A stretch of DNA of 64,000 nt, taken from NCBI GenBank assembly GCA_947626745.1, contig CANQTF010000004.1:124001-188000 (forward strand), in the 5' to 3' direction. A program made the position numbers and the translations under genes. The DNA is from an uncultured Lachnospiraceae bacterium. GTDB lineage: Bacteria; Bacillota; Clostridia; Lachnospirales; Lachnospiraceae. Of the stretch, positions 53,079-61,748 are shown one piece after another (positions within the stretch are counted from its first letter, which is position 1; each line of letters begins with the position of its first letter). The notes below the pieces were generated by a model. That model made no database searches. It was given only the letters and a program-made list of their open reading frames with translations, and was not told where the DNA came from.

Positions 53079-54177
53079 TAAATGCACCTGCCTTGTACAT
53101 TTTCTGCAGATTATGGGCCAAGCGGAGTTCTTTCTCTGTCAGATTGGATATTGCTTTGATCTTGTTATCTCGTAACAGAAAATAGCAATCCGGTCTCAGC
53201 AGATCATTACTCATGAGATCCGTGTTATGCGTCGTTGTGAAAATCTGTACCCCCTTAATCTCTTTCAAGCGTTTTTCTACACTCTCTGATAATTCAAAAT
53301 GATAAAAAGCATCAAATTCATCAATAAACACAAAGGAGGCTTGCAGCATCCTGATGTACCAATAATAGAAAAGTGCAAGTGAACGGGTTCCGGTAGAAGC
53401 TATTCTAAAAAAATCCACGTCCTGATTATCAAAATGGCAATAGATAGAGCTTCTCCCATCCACCTCGCAAGGGTATAAATTATAAACGATTCCATTTTCT
53501 TTTAAAAATTCCTCAAACTCCTGGATTTTCCCACTATTTACAATTCCCTCTGCCACACCCTCGCTTCCGCTTCTGAAGCCTTCATATCCTCTGCTGTCTA
53601 ATGAATAAAAAAGCAGCATATGATCCACAAAATCCATAAATCTTTTAAACACTTGATTTTCTATATTCTTTGTTAAAATAGAATTACTATTTACATACTT
53701 TACTCTTGATATTGGACTGTTATTCGTAATTGTAGCATTCAGGGTTTCTGTTCCTTCCAGACGCGTAAATCCCTCGCTTTTCAAATAGTCATAGTATATG
53801 ACCTCCTTTTCATCAATAGACAGGCTTTCCTCCTGCAATGTATCTACGCTCGTTTTCTTGTATTTATAAATAACCGTATGCCCATCAAATAAAAAAACAT
53901 ATTCAAATTCCGCAAAAGACTTTCTTCCGCCCAAATTCAAAAATAAATCATAGCTATTTAAAAGCTTTTCCTTCTCTGTCAAATGGGTAATGATGTCAAA
54001 GATAGCCAGGCCGAGATTTGATTTTCCGCAGCTATTGATTCCATATATAATTCCCTTAGATACGCAATCATTTTCGATAAGCTCCGTATGAAAGCTATAG
54101 TTGCTTGGCTTTCCCAGATCAAACGTAATTTTATCTTGAAATCCTTTAAAATTCTCTACGCTAAATTTCTTTAACAT
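53065..54177 (-). CDS. AAA15-type ATPase, putative defence protein
   Basis: 370 residues. The protein starts with FSVENFKGFQDKITFDL; Walker A is GINSCGKSN (about 50), the signature region STGTRSLALFYYW, Walker B ASFVFIDEFDAF and switch TTTHNTDLM. This is the ABC/OLD-like AAA15 kind used as sensor in AbiL, PARIS and related systems. It comes first in an AT-rich two-gene operon with a TOPRIM-like partner, with its own consensus promoter. Anti-phage action is likely, not proven. Confidence 0.78.
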   Translation of the reverse strand: MLKKFSVENFKGFQDKITFDLGKPSNYSFHTELIENDCVSKGIIYGINSCGKSNLGLAIFDIITHLTEKEKLLNSYDLFLNLGGRKSFAEFEYVFLFDGHTVIYKYKKTSVDTLQEESLSIDEKEVIYYDYLKSEGFTRLEGTETLNATITNNSPISRVKYVNSNSILTKNIENQVFKRFMDFVDHMLLFYSLDSRGYEGFRSGSEGVAEGIVNSGKIQEFEEFLKENGIVYNLYPCEVDGRSSIYCHFDNQDVDFFRIASTGTRSLALFYYWYIRMLQASFVFIDEFDAFYHFELSESVEKRLKEIKGVQIFTTTHNTDLMSNDLLRPDCYFLLRDNKIKAISNLTEKELRLAHNLQKMYKAGAFNGSE

Positions 54178-54203
54178 GCCAATCTCGCCCTTTCTTTGAA
54201 CCT

Positions 54204-54232
54204 ATTATAATATTATCCGTATTTTTTTACAA
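54204..54232 (-). promoter_or_regulatory. Promoter of the AAA/TOPRIM operon
   Basis: Minus strand TTGTAA (54227-54232), 17-base spacer, TATAAT (54204-54209). Confidence 0.7.
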
Positions 54233-54250
54233 GTATACCTGTATTTTTTT

Positions 54251-55384
54251 TTACGACATTGGGCCTTTTTCATCGAGCGATCCGGATCGCTCCTGCCATA
54301 TCTGCCTTTCACTGTGGACTGTTTTGCCGGCTGCGTCCGCCTCCCGCAGGAGGATCGCCATATAGGCGTCCTGCAGCGCCTCCCGCAAAGGATACGGCTC
54401 GCCGCCCGTCCCTTTCGCGTAGGCCGCCATGCGTGTCATGAGCACCGCCACCGCCGTCTCGTCCTGTGACAGACCGCACGCGCCGAAAGGCGGACTGTAG
54501 AGACTTTTGCCCTCGAAAACGGCATCCGTTATCTCCTCGATACGATGCAGGTTCGGATTGTCATATGCCCTCTCCACCGTCCGCTTCTCCACCAACAGCT
54601 TTGACACTATCGGCTCATTTTTATCGTCGAGATAATATACCGTATCGTCAATGATCTCGCCGCGGCATCCCTGCAGCTTCAGCGTATCTTTTCTGATCGG
54701 CGACCGGTACTGTTCGGAATCAAAATCGTACAGCGCGGTCTTGCCGTCCGCAAATTCAAAGACCGCCACGGTGCGCTTCTTGTCTGCGACCCTGCCGTCC
54801 TTATAGGAGTCGTACCGCGTCAGCGTCTCCACAGTCGGAAACAGATAGGTCTTCGCAGACACCGCAAACTCCGTATCCGGAGCGACCCGCAGCATCGCCC
54901 GCATGAGACTTGCCCCATGATATTCGTGCGCCAGAGAGATATTCAGGCAGTCAGGCTCGCCGATCAGTCCCAGCCCGATCAGCCGAAGCAGCGCGCTGTG
55001 TGCGGGATACAGCCTGTACTGCTCCGCCACCGCCAGTCTGCGGCCTTCCCGGTGCGCCTCCCACAGACGGTTCAGCGTTTCGATATCCAGTGCGGCGGGT
55101 GTCTCACACAGCACAGGGATCCCGCGGTGCAGCCACTCCAGGCCGACCTCGGCAATAGATGTCTTGCTGACCGCGACCACTGCGAAATCGGCCCCTTGCT
55201 CCATGCACTCCTCTATGGACGTGGTCGTATGGATCTGATGCTCCGCCGCCATCTTCCGCGCTTTCTCCTCTGTCCTGCAGTACATTGCGCAGAGTTCGAA
55301 GCGCTCCGGCAGCGCTTTCGCCACCCTGACATATATGAGGGAACGCCAGCCCGAACCTACGATGATAAATCTGACCCTGTCCAT
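54251..55384 (-). CDS. Gfo/Idh/MocA family dehydrogenase 1
   Basis: 377 residues from the ATG at 55384 (AAAGGGTG upstream). N-terminal Rossmann start FIIVGSGWRSLIYVRVAKAL, ETPAAL where the usual motif is EKP, and the family's C-terminal alpha/beta domain. It oxidises or reduces a sugar or inositol derivative with NAD(P). It forms an operon with a second member (20-base gap) and perhaps the ketopantoate reductase-like gene. The substrate is unknown. Confidence 0.83.
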   Translation of the reverse strand: MDRVRFIIVGSGWRSLIYVRVAKALPERFELCAMYCRTEEKARKMAAEHQIHTTTSIEECMEQGADFAVVAVSKTSIAEVGLEWLHRGIPVLCETPAALDIETLNRLWEAHREGRRLAVAEQYRLYPAHSALLRLIGLGLIGEPDCLNISLAHEYHGASLMRAMLRVAPDTEFAVSAKTYLFPTVETLTRYDSYKDGRVADKKRTVAVFEFADGKTALYDFDSEQYRSPIRKDTLKLQGCRGEIIDDTVYYLDDKNEPIVSKLLVEKRTVERAYDNPNLHRIEEITDAVFEGKSLYSPPFGACGLSQDETAVAVLMTRMAAYAKGTGGEPYPLREALQDAYMAILLREADAAGKTVHSERQIWQERSGSLDEKGPMS

Positions 55385-55404
55385 TTTGCACCCTTTCCTT
55401 TCGC

Positions 55405-56559
55405 TTATCTTCTCTCTTTTTTCTTTGCCAGCCACGCCTCAAACTGCCGTTCAAAGGCAAGCTCTTCTTCCGACCCGACAGCAGGGATCTGCACCATTCT
55501 CTTTTCCCACGATGACAGATACGCGGCATTGCTGAGCAGCAGACTCTTCCTGCCCTCCGTCCCCGGCGCCGTGCATTTTCCCGTGCCCATACACTCGTCG
55601 GCGAAGTCCTGAAGGACTTTGTTGTACGGCTTCTCCTCCCTGTCGGGCACGATCTCCGTCCATGTGCCCCGGATCTTTCTGAAATAGTCTGTGGCGTTTT
55701 TGCGGTAATCCGCCTCTTTGCCGCCCATCTCCTGCGCCAGCTCCCCGATCCGCAGTCTGCCGTCCTCACAGACGATCATGGCCTCCTCCAGCGATATCTC
55801 CAGCCGGTTGATCCCCGGCGCATCCCCCGTCGATGAGATGAAGGTGCCCGTCGCGCCGTTCTCCCACTCAAAATACACCGTCACATCGTCCTCCACCTCG
55901 ATGTCATGAAAATGTCCTTCCAGACAGAAGCCCTGCACGCGTGCGGGCATACCGCAGATCCACTGCAGAAGGTCGAGATTGTGCGGGCACTGGTTCAGCA
56001 GGATGCCGCCGCCGTCTTTCTCCCAGGTCGCGTGCCATGAGCTTGACGTGTAGTACTGCTCCGGCCTGTACCAGTCCGTGACGACCCAGTTGACCCTTTT
56101 TAACGCCCCGTATCTGCCGCTGTGGACCAGCTCGTAAAGCTGCCTGTGGATCGGCAGCACACGCTGATTGAAGACCATGCCGAACACCTTGCCCGACCGG
56201 GCTGCCTCCTCTTCCATGCCCCTCGCCTGTCTGCTGTATACGCCAGAGGGCTTATCGCACAGCACATGAAGGCCGTTGTGAAAAGCCCTGACCGCCAGCT
56301 CCTCATGGGCATAGTGCGGGGTCGCGATCACCACGGCGTCCAGAGCGAGCCCGCCCTGTTCCACCGCCTCAAAAAGCGCATCCGCCGTCTCATATACGGG
56401 TATGCCCGCCTCAATAGACGGCAGCAAAAGCTCCCGGTATGTGCCGCGCACCCTCGTGATAGCGCTAAGCTCCAATCCCCGGATCGCCCCGTCCTGTATC
56501 AGGGAAGCGTACTTGCTTCCCATGTTTCCCACACCGATCACCGCTGTCCGCATCGTCAT
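55405..56559 (-). CDS. Gfo/Idh/MocA family dehydrogenase 2
   Basis: 384 residues: AVIGVGNMGSKYASLI at the nucleotide site, LCDKPSGVYS with the catalytic K-P, and NQCPHNLDLLQWICGMP with the D-x-x-x-W-like histidine region. It is a more canonical member than its neighbour. Both probably act on one sugar-acid pathway together. Confidence 0.88.
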   Translation of the reverse strand: MTMRTAVIGVGNMGSKYASLIQDGAIRGLELSAITRVRGTYRELLLPSIEAGIPVYETADALFEAVEQGGLALDAVVIATPHYAHEELAVRAFHNGLHVLCDKPSGVYSRQARGMEEEAARSGKVFGMVFNQRVLPIHRQLYELVHSGRYGALKRVNWVVTDWYRPEQYYTSSSWHATWEKDGGGILLNQCPHNLDLLQWICGMPARVQGFCLEGHFHDIEVEDDVTVYFEWENGATGTFISSTGDAPGINRLEISLEEAMIVCEDGRLRIGELAQEMGGKEADYRKNATDYFRKIRGTWTEIVPDREEKPYNKVLQDFADECMGTGKCTAPGTEGRKSLLLSNAAYLSSWEKRMVQIPAVGSEEELAFERQFEAWLAKKKERR

Positions 56560-56613
56560 TTTTCTTCCTCCCGTCTTATCCGCTTACAGGACCGTTCCCC
56601 GTCTTCCGACAGG

Positions 56614-57531
56614 TCAGCCGTCCTTACCGACCTCTTCCATCGCATGGACCATATGTACCAGCAGCTGCTGCACGGGCGCTTCTCTCCCCTGCCTTGCCGC
56701 GGCTCTCACCACCGCGCCGCTGATAAAATCCACCTCTGTTTTTCTGCCGTTCTTAAGATCGGCATAAATACTCGTATAGCCGCCCGGCGCATCGTTCAAA
56801 TGGCGGCGGATCCGCTCCGTCTGCTCTGCAGGATCAAAGGAAAAGCCCTCTCCTGCAGCGGCCTCGCAGATCTCACCGATCAGCGCCTTACAGATCTCCC
56901 ACGCGTCCGCATTCTCTGCGACATACCCCTGCCTGACCCCAAGCACGCCGGAGAGCACACTGGAGGACGCGTTGATCATGAGCTTGTTCCACACCGTCTG
57001 CCGAATATTGCCGCTGACCCTGCAGGGGAAGCCCGCCTGTGTGAACACCGCTGCGATCTCCTCGATCCCCGTAAATCCGCTGTCTATCGCGCCGATCACC
57101 GTCTCGCCCAGACCGCTGTTCACGATCGTATGCGCGTTTTCCCGGTAACTGCCCTGCGCGGTCGTGCCGATCAAAATCTTCTTGGCGTCCGTGAATCCGG
57201 CGAGCACCGCCTCATGGCCCGCGCCGTTCTGCAGCGTAAGCAGCACGGTATCCGGACCGATCAGCCCCTTGTTCTGCGCAAGCGCTTCTTCCGTCAGATA
57301 CGCTTTGGTGAACAGGATGATCAGATCCACCGGCCCTTCCGCCTGTCCGCTCTGATATACCGGCACATGATACAAGGTCTCCGCGCCGTCTCTCTTCAGC
57401 ACGATGCCATTCTCATTGATTTCTCTCCCATGCGCCGCATTATTACCGATCAGGACGACCTCCGTACACCTCGAGAGCTTCCCTCCGTACAGAAGTCCCA
57501 TAGCGCCGGGACCGATCACCGCAATCTTCAT
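56614..57531 (-). CDS. Ketopantoate reductase-like enzyme (PanE/ApbA family)
   Basis: 305 residues from the ATG at 57531. Rossmann motif MKIAVIGPGAMGLLYGG, LILFTKAYLTEEAL, TLQNGAGHE and the C-terminal helical part with KLMINASSSVLSGVLG. The classical reaction gives pantoate for coenzyme A; divergent members act on other 2-keto acids. It is 54 bases upstream of the Idh/MocA pair on the same strand, which argues for a sugar- or keto-acid role rather than pantothenate synthesis. Confidence 0.83.
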   Translation of the reverse strand: MKIAVIGPGAMGLLYGGKLSRCTEVVLIGNNAAHGREINENGIVLKRDGAETLYHVPVYQSGQAEGPVDLIILFTKAYLTEEALAQNKGLIGPDTVLLTLQNGAGHEAVLAGFTDAKKILIGTTAQGSYRENAHTIVNSGLGETVIGAIDSGFTGIEEIAAVFTQAGFPCRVSGNIRQTVWNKLMINASSSVLSGVLGVRQGYVAENADAWEICKALIGEICEAAAGEGFSFDPAEQTERIRRHLNDAPGGYTSIYADLKNGRKTEVDFISGAVVRAAARQGREAPVQQLLVHMVHAMEEVGKDG

Positions 57532-57764
57532 TTTTCCCCTCCGTTCCAAAGCGCCGCGCCGCTTTGCGTGTTTGATCTCTATCATAAAAATCATAGCATA
57601 TCCGCCGCCGCATAGAAAGATAAAATATTCATATTGACACTCTCGCGATATGCCTTGTAATATAGGTATTGGATCCGCGGCGAAGCATCACGGGAAACCG
57701 CGCGAAACAGCATAATAAGAAAGAGAAGCGCCCTTTTGGCCGGCGCTTCGGAACGGAGGACAGA

Positions 57765-58919
57765 ATGAAGATTACGGACGATATTCACTACATAGGCGTG
57801 AACGATCACGAGATCGATCTTTTTGAAGGACAGTACGTCGTGGAGAACGGCATGGCATACAATTCCTATGTGATCACGGACAATAGGACCGCCGTCATGG
57901 ACACGGTAGATGCCCGCTTCCGCGAGGAATGGCTGCAGAACCTGAAACAGGCGCTGGGCGACCGGACCCCCGACTATCTGATCGTACAGCACATGGAACC
58001 GGATCACTCCGCCAACATAGACGCTTTTGCGAAAACCTACCCCGATGCGGTCATCGTCGCCTCCGCTGCGGCATTCACGATGATGAAGCAGTTCTTCGGC
58101 ACGGATTACGCCGACAGGCGCATGATCGTCAAGGAAGGCGACACGCTCTCGCTCGGTACACACACGCTGCAGTTTGTCGGCGCGCCAATGGTACACTGGC
58201 CGGAGGTCATCGTCACCTACGACAGCCATGACAAGGTGCTGTTCTCGGCGGACGGCTTCGGCAAATTCGGCGCTCTCGACGCAGACGAGGACTGGGCGTG
58301 CGAGGCGCGCCGCTACTACTTCGGCATCGTCGGCAAATACGGTATGCAGGTGCAGAATCTGTTAAAGAAAGCGGCCGCCCTCGACATAAAGATGATCTGC
58401 CCCCTGCACGGTCCGATCTTACAGGAAAACTTGGAATATTATGTAAACCTATATCAGACCTGGTCATCTTACGGCGTGGAATCCGAGGGCATCATGATCG
58501 CGTACACCTCGGTGTACGGACATACGAAAGCGGCCGTGGAGCTTCTCGCCGAGAAACTGACAGCCAAAGGCTGCCCGAAGGTAGTGGTCGCCGATCTTGC
58601 CCGCGAGGACATGGCGGAGTGTGTGGAAGATGCCTTCCGCTACGGCAGACTCGTGCTCGCCACCACAACCTACAATACCGATATCTTTCCTTTTATGCGG
58701 GAATTTATCAGCGAACTGACGGAGCGCGGCTACCAAAACCGCACCATCGCGCTGATAGAGAACGGATCATGGGCCCCCACAGCCGCGAAGGTCATGAGAG
58801 CCCGTTTGGAATCCTGCAAAAACATCACGTTTGCGGAGCCTGTCGTACAGATCAGGTCCGCCTTAAACGACGAGAGCCGCGCGCAGCTCGAGGCGCTTGC
58901 GGACGAGCTGCTGCGTTGA
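57765..58919 (+). CDS. Flavodiiron protein (FprA/A-type flavoprotein)
   Basis: 384 residues from the ATG at 57765 (GGAGGA upstream). The beta-lactamase-like domain has the di-iron motif QHMEPDHSANID, GAPMVHWPE and FSADGFGKFG; the flavodoxin domain (about 255-384) begins IMIAYTSVYGHTKAAVELLAE. It reduces O2 to water and/or NO to N2O for protection of an anaerobe. No rubredoxin domain is fused. One GTTTACATAA copy (58439-58448) is at Y-V-N near the domain junction. Confidence 0.93.
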   Translation: MKITDDIHYIGVNDHEIDLFEGQYVVENGMAYNSYVITDNRTAVMDTVDARFREEWLQNLKQALGDRTPDYLIVQHMEPDHSANIDAFAKTYPDAVIVASAAAFTMMKQFFGTDYADRRMIVKEGDTLSLGTHTLQFVGAPMVHWPEVIVTYDSHDKVLFSADGFGKFGALDADEDWACEARRYYFGIVGKYGMQVQNLLKKAAALDIKMICPLHGPILQENLEYYVNLYQTWSSYGVESEGIMIAYTSVYGHTKAAVELLAEKLTAKGCPKVVVADLAREDMAECVEDAFRYGRLVLATTTYNTDIFPFMREFISELTERGYQNRTIALIENGSWAPTAAKVMRARLESCKNITFAEPVVQIRSALNDESRAQLEALADELLR

Positions 58920-58932
58920 CGCAGCAGCGGCA

Positions 58933-59211
58933 TCAAAGCCGGAACGCGTTGACCGCATCGTTCAGCGTTTCCGCTTTTTCTTCTAATTCTTTCATGGAAT
59001 CGTGCAGATTGTCCACGATCTCCATCTGCTTTTTCAGAGAATCGTTGACGGCCGATATAGAGGCGGCATTCTCCTCCGATACGGAGGAGATGCCCTCTAT
59101 TGCCAGCAGCGTATCCCTCCTGTGCTGTTCCATGCTTCTGATCGCATCGCGGATCATATCCGCTGATTTTTCCTGTTGCTGCCAGTCAAGGACGTATTCA
59201 TCATTTTTCAT
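58933..59211 (-). CDS. Small coiled-coil protein resembling a chemoreceptor tail
   Basis: 92 residues, entirely helical with heptads; ISSVSEENAASISAVNDSLKKQ and VDNLHDSMKELEEKAETL look like the C-terminal strand of a methyl-accepting chemoreceptor, without its signalling tip or membrane part. Its ATG overlaps the stop of the GT39-like gene by four bases, so it is translationally coupled to it and would follow that gene's frame. Either a captured receptor fragment or a small scaffold; function unknown. Confidence 0.65.
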   Translation of the reverse strand: MKNDEYVLDWQQQEKSADMIRDAIRSMEQHRRDTLLAIEGISSVSEENAASISAVNDSLKKQMEIVDNLHDSMKELEEKAETLNDAVNAFRL

Positions 59212-60839
59212 CGCTTTTTCCCTGACTGCCCCGTTTCCCCATCCTCCAACAGATAAATCTGCGTATACACATTATCATACAATTGCTTCCTCATGCGGTA
59301 TCCCAGAAGACGCCGCACCGCCTCCGCCGTCTCTTCCTCCGGATAGTAGATATCCACATACAGCAGAAGCGGCGTTTTCCTGCCGTCATTTTGTACATAT
59401 TGCGGAGCAGACGCCAGTATATCCGGCAGCTCGGAGATTTTTTCTGCCGGAAGCGGATAGGTCTTTTGCTGCTTTGCAAGGAAGAGACAGTTGTGAATCA
59501 CCAAATGATCCCCTTTTGTCACATAGATGCCCGGCACATCACTGTACTGCTCTTCCACCAGCTGCAGCGCATCGGCATAGCCGGAGTACAGATATTCCGG
59601 CATATCATTCCCGCTTCGATAGCCGGACAGACACGTCAGGCAATAAACGGCCGCCAGAAATAATGCGCCGCTGCCCTGCCGGATATGGCATAGCTCCTCC
59701 GCGATCCGCGAAACAGCGGCAAACAGCAACGCCAAAAGCAACGCCGCAAAGGGAAAAATCAGAAACTGATAGCGATCCACGACATCCGTAGATATTTTTG
59801 CCACCACCACAAAATAAGCGCTTACAGACAAAACGATAAAGCCGATATATAGAAGCTTCGTATCACCCCGTCTCCGCTTTTTCCCGGCCATACGGAAAAT
59901 GCCATAAAATACACATACAGCGGCAAGCAGCAATATCCCCCGCTTCCACATGAGGCTTTTTCCGAAAAAGGCCGCCGCCATCAGTTTCCTATAAGCGGCA
60001 AGCCTTTGCTGCAAATAACCGAGGCTTCCCGCCGCATTCGCCATAGATGCTCTGCCCTTATCTCCCAGAAAGATATGGTGAAGCAGCGCCGGAAAAATCA
60101 GTATGCCAAGCCCGATCCCAAACGCCATGGCAAGCGCATAGTGCAGCGCTCTCTTCCACTCCCGGCGGCATGCCCTGAAGCCCATATAGCAGACAGACAT
60201 AAAAAAAGCAAAGATCAAAAAGTAATACTGGGTCAGCAGCCCTGCCGTAGTCACAAGCGCAAGCTGCAAAAGCGTTCCGCGTTCTTTCGCCCTTTCCCCT
60301 TCCATGAGGCAATACAGAAGAAAGGCAAACACAACGGCAAAAAAAGTCAGCATCATATACATTCTGATATAAAGCACGCAGGATAGACCTCCTGCGCTCA
60401 CGCTATAGATGACAGGCGGTAAAAATCTCAGGATACCGCTGTCCCCGCAGAGCTTACCGCTCAACCGATACAGCATCCAAAGCGCCGCCGCAAAGAAAAA
60501 CAGATTGGTCGAAAGCCCGTACCACTTGGAAAACCTTCCCGGAAAAAGGGAACAGACCGTGTGCAGAATGCAGTAAAACAGCGGCGGATGGACATCCTGT
60601 TCCTGATTGGCGTACACAATATCATAAGAAAATCTCTCATCCGCCGAAACCGTCAGATATGCCTCATAAAAGGACGGTTCATGCCAGTGTTCCATATATC
60701 CGCTTTTTTCCTGCAAAAAAGGCGTTTCCGCACTGTTTGCCAGCCCGTAAGACCACAACTCATCAATATAGAATCCCTCTTTTCTGTCACAAAAAGCAAT
60801 TGCAGGGCTCAACAGCAAAACACCCGCGGCAAGAAGCAA
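59208..60839 (-). CDS. GT39-like membrane glycosyltransferase 2, probably phase-variable (currently out of frame with its start region)
   Basis: About 540 residues and eleven helices of the same GT-C layout as the gene at 40027: FYIDELWSYGLANS with QDVHPPLFYCILHTVC, catalytic-type acid in the first external loop, soluble C-terminal end. At the 5' end the only in-frame start in the sequence as given is a TTG at 60839 without a ribosome binding site. Upstream, a G9 tract (60858-60866) separates it from a frame that has an ATG at 60876 and a TTG at 60984 with AGGAGG. With eight G that frame would run on as MRIWGGRARSLLLLLAAG into the protein, a proper membrane start. So the gene reads as OFF at nine. 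Confidence 0.82.
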   Translation of the reverse strand: MLLAAGVLLLSPAIAFCDRKEGFYIDELWSYGLANSAETPFLQEKSGYMEHWHEPSFYEAYLTVSADERFSYDIVYANQEQDVHPPLFYCILHTVCSLFPGRFSKWYGLSTNLFFFAAALWMLYRLSGKLCGDSGILRFLPPVIYSVSAGGLSCVLYIRMYMMLTFFAVVFAFLLYCLMEGERAKERGTLLQLALVTTAGLLTQYYFLIFAFFMSVCYMGFRACRREWKRALHYALAMAFGIGLGILIFPALLHHIFLGDKGRASMANAAGSLGYLQQRLAAYRKLMAAAFFGKSLMWKRGILLLAAVCVFYGIFRMAGKKRRRGDTKLLYIGFIVLSVSAYFVVVAKISTDVVDRYQFLIFPFAALLLALLFAAVSRIAEELCHIRQGSGALFLAAVYCLTCLSGYRSGNDMPEYLYSGYADALQLVEEQYSDVPGIYVTKGDHLVIHNCLFLAKQQKTYPLPAEKISELPDILASAPQYVQNDGRKTPLLLYVDIYYPEEETAEAVRRLLGYRMRKQLYDNVYTQIYLLEDGETGQSGKKR

Positions 60840-60857
60840 AAGCAGGGAGCGGGCTCT

Positions 60858-60866
60858 CCCCCCCCC
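60858..60866 (-). repeat. G9 homopolymer tract at the start of the GT39-like gene
   Basis: Nine G on the coding strand, between the ribosome binding site/start codons and the first membrane helix. Nine gives a short out-of-frame peptide, eight gives the full protein. Confidence 0.9.
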
Positions 60867-61034
60867 AGATCCGCATTATGATCTGCGTTTTCACACAGTT
60901 ATGCGTTACACGCCATAAGCTGCCGCTCTTTCCTGCGGCAAGGATATGCTTTGCATGACGGTCAGTCGAGAATCTTCTGTGCAAACTTTTCTCCTCCTCT
61001 CTCTATTTTCAGTGCAACTGCCATATGCCCGGCA

Positions 61035-61637
61035 TCACTCCACGCCCAGCTTCCTAAGCTCCTCTATCGCCTGAGCCTGATCCCGAAAAAGGATCGTATG
61101 GATACCGAACTTCTGCGCGGCGTCCAGATTGACCTGCGTGTCGTCCAAGAAGACGCACTCCTCCGGTATCAGATCATAGCGGTCTATCAAGAGCCGGTAG
61201 ATCTCCGGCATGGGCTTGATCACCTTCTCACGGTAGGACAATATGCCGCCGTCCATGTAAGGGATAAAATCCAGTGCCTTGGCACAGTCCATCTGCGCCT
61301 TCTCCGAAAAATTGGAGAGATACAGCACGCGGTATCCCCTGCTCTTCAGGCTCCGGATCCACGGGATCGCATAGTCGTTGTGTGCGACCATCGTGCGCAC
61401 ATCGGCGAGAACCCTTTGAATATCCTCCGCGATCTCCGGATCACTTTCCATGAATCTGCGTATCAGTTCATCTCTGGGCATAACGCCCCGATCGCTTTCG
61501 TTCCACATCGGGCTTTGGACCGTCGCCCGCGCGAGCCTCTCCACCATCGCCTCGTCATACCCGAAGCTCGCATAATGCTCCTTCCATGTAAAATCGGCAA
61601 GCACATTGCCGATATCGAAGATGATCGTAGTGATCAT
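61035..61637 (-). CDS. HAD-superfamily hydrolase (HAD-IA)
   Basis: 200 residues. Nucleophile motif IIFDIGNVLAD, with glycine at the second position as in YihX- and epoxide-hydrolase-like HADs; YLSNFSEKA and ECVFLDDTQVNLDAA follow in order. It is a phosphatase of small sugar or nucleotide phosphates; substrate unknown. The GT39-like gene lies about 50-200 bases downstream and could be on the same transcript. Confidence 0.85.
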   Translation of the reverse strand: MITTIIFDIGNVLADFTWKEHYASFGYDEAMVERLARATVQSPMWNESDRGVMPRDELIRRFMESDPEIAEDIQRVLADVRTMVAHNDYAIPWIRSLKSRGYRVLYLSNFSEKAQMDCAKALDFIPYMDGGILSYREKVIKPMPEIYRLLIDRYDLIPEECVFLDDTQVNLDAAQKFGIHTILFRDQAQAIEELRKLGVE

Positions 61638-61662
61638 GATGTTTCCTCCGTCGTCTTTTATA

Positions 61663-61748
61663 GTTTACATAACTTATTTATTTTAGTTTACATAATACCC
61701 ATTTTCTCTCCGCGCCTACTTTGGCAGTTGAAGATTCAGTTTACATAA
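61663..61748. repeat. Cluster of three GTTTACATAA motifs between HAD and LysR genes
   Basis: Exact 10-mers at 61663, 61686 and 61739, all in the same orientation, preceded by TA or CA. The last one touches the lysR stop codon. Eight further exact copies are scattered over the window at 12955, 21529, 22982, 23875, 33958, 40285, 41379 and 58439. Confidence 0.85.
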
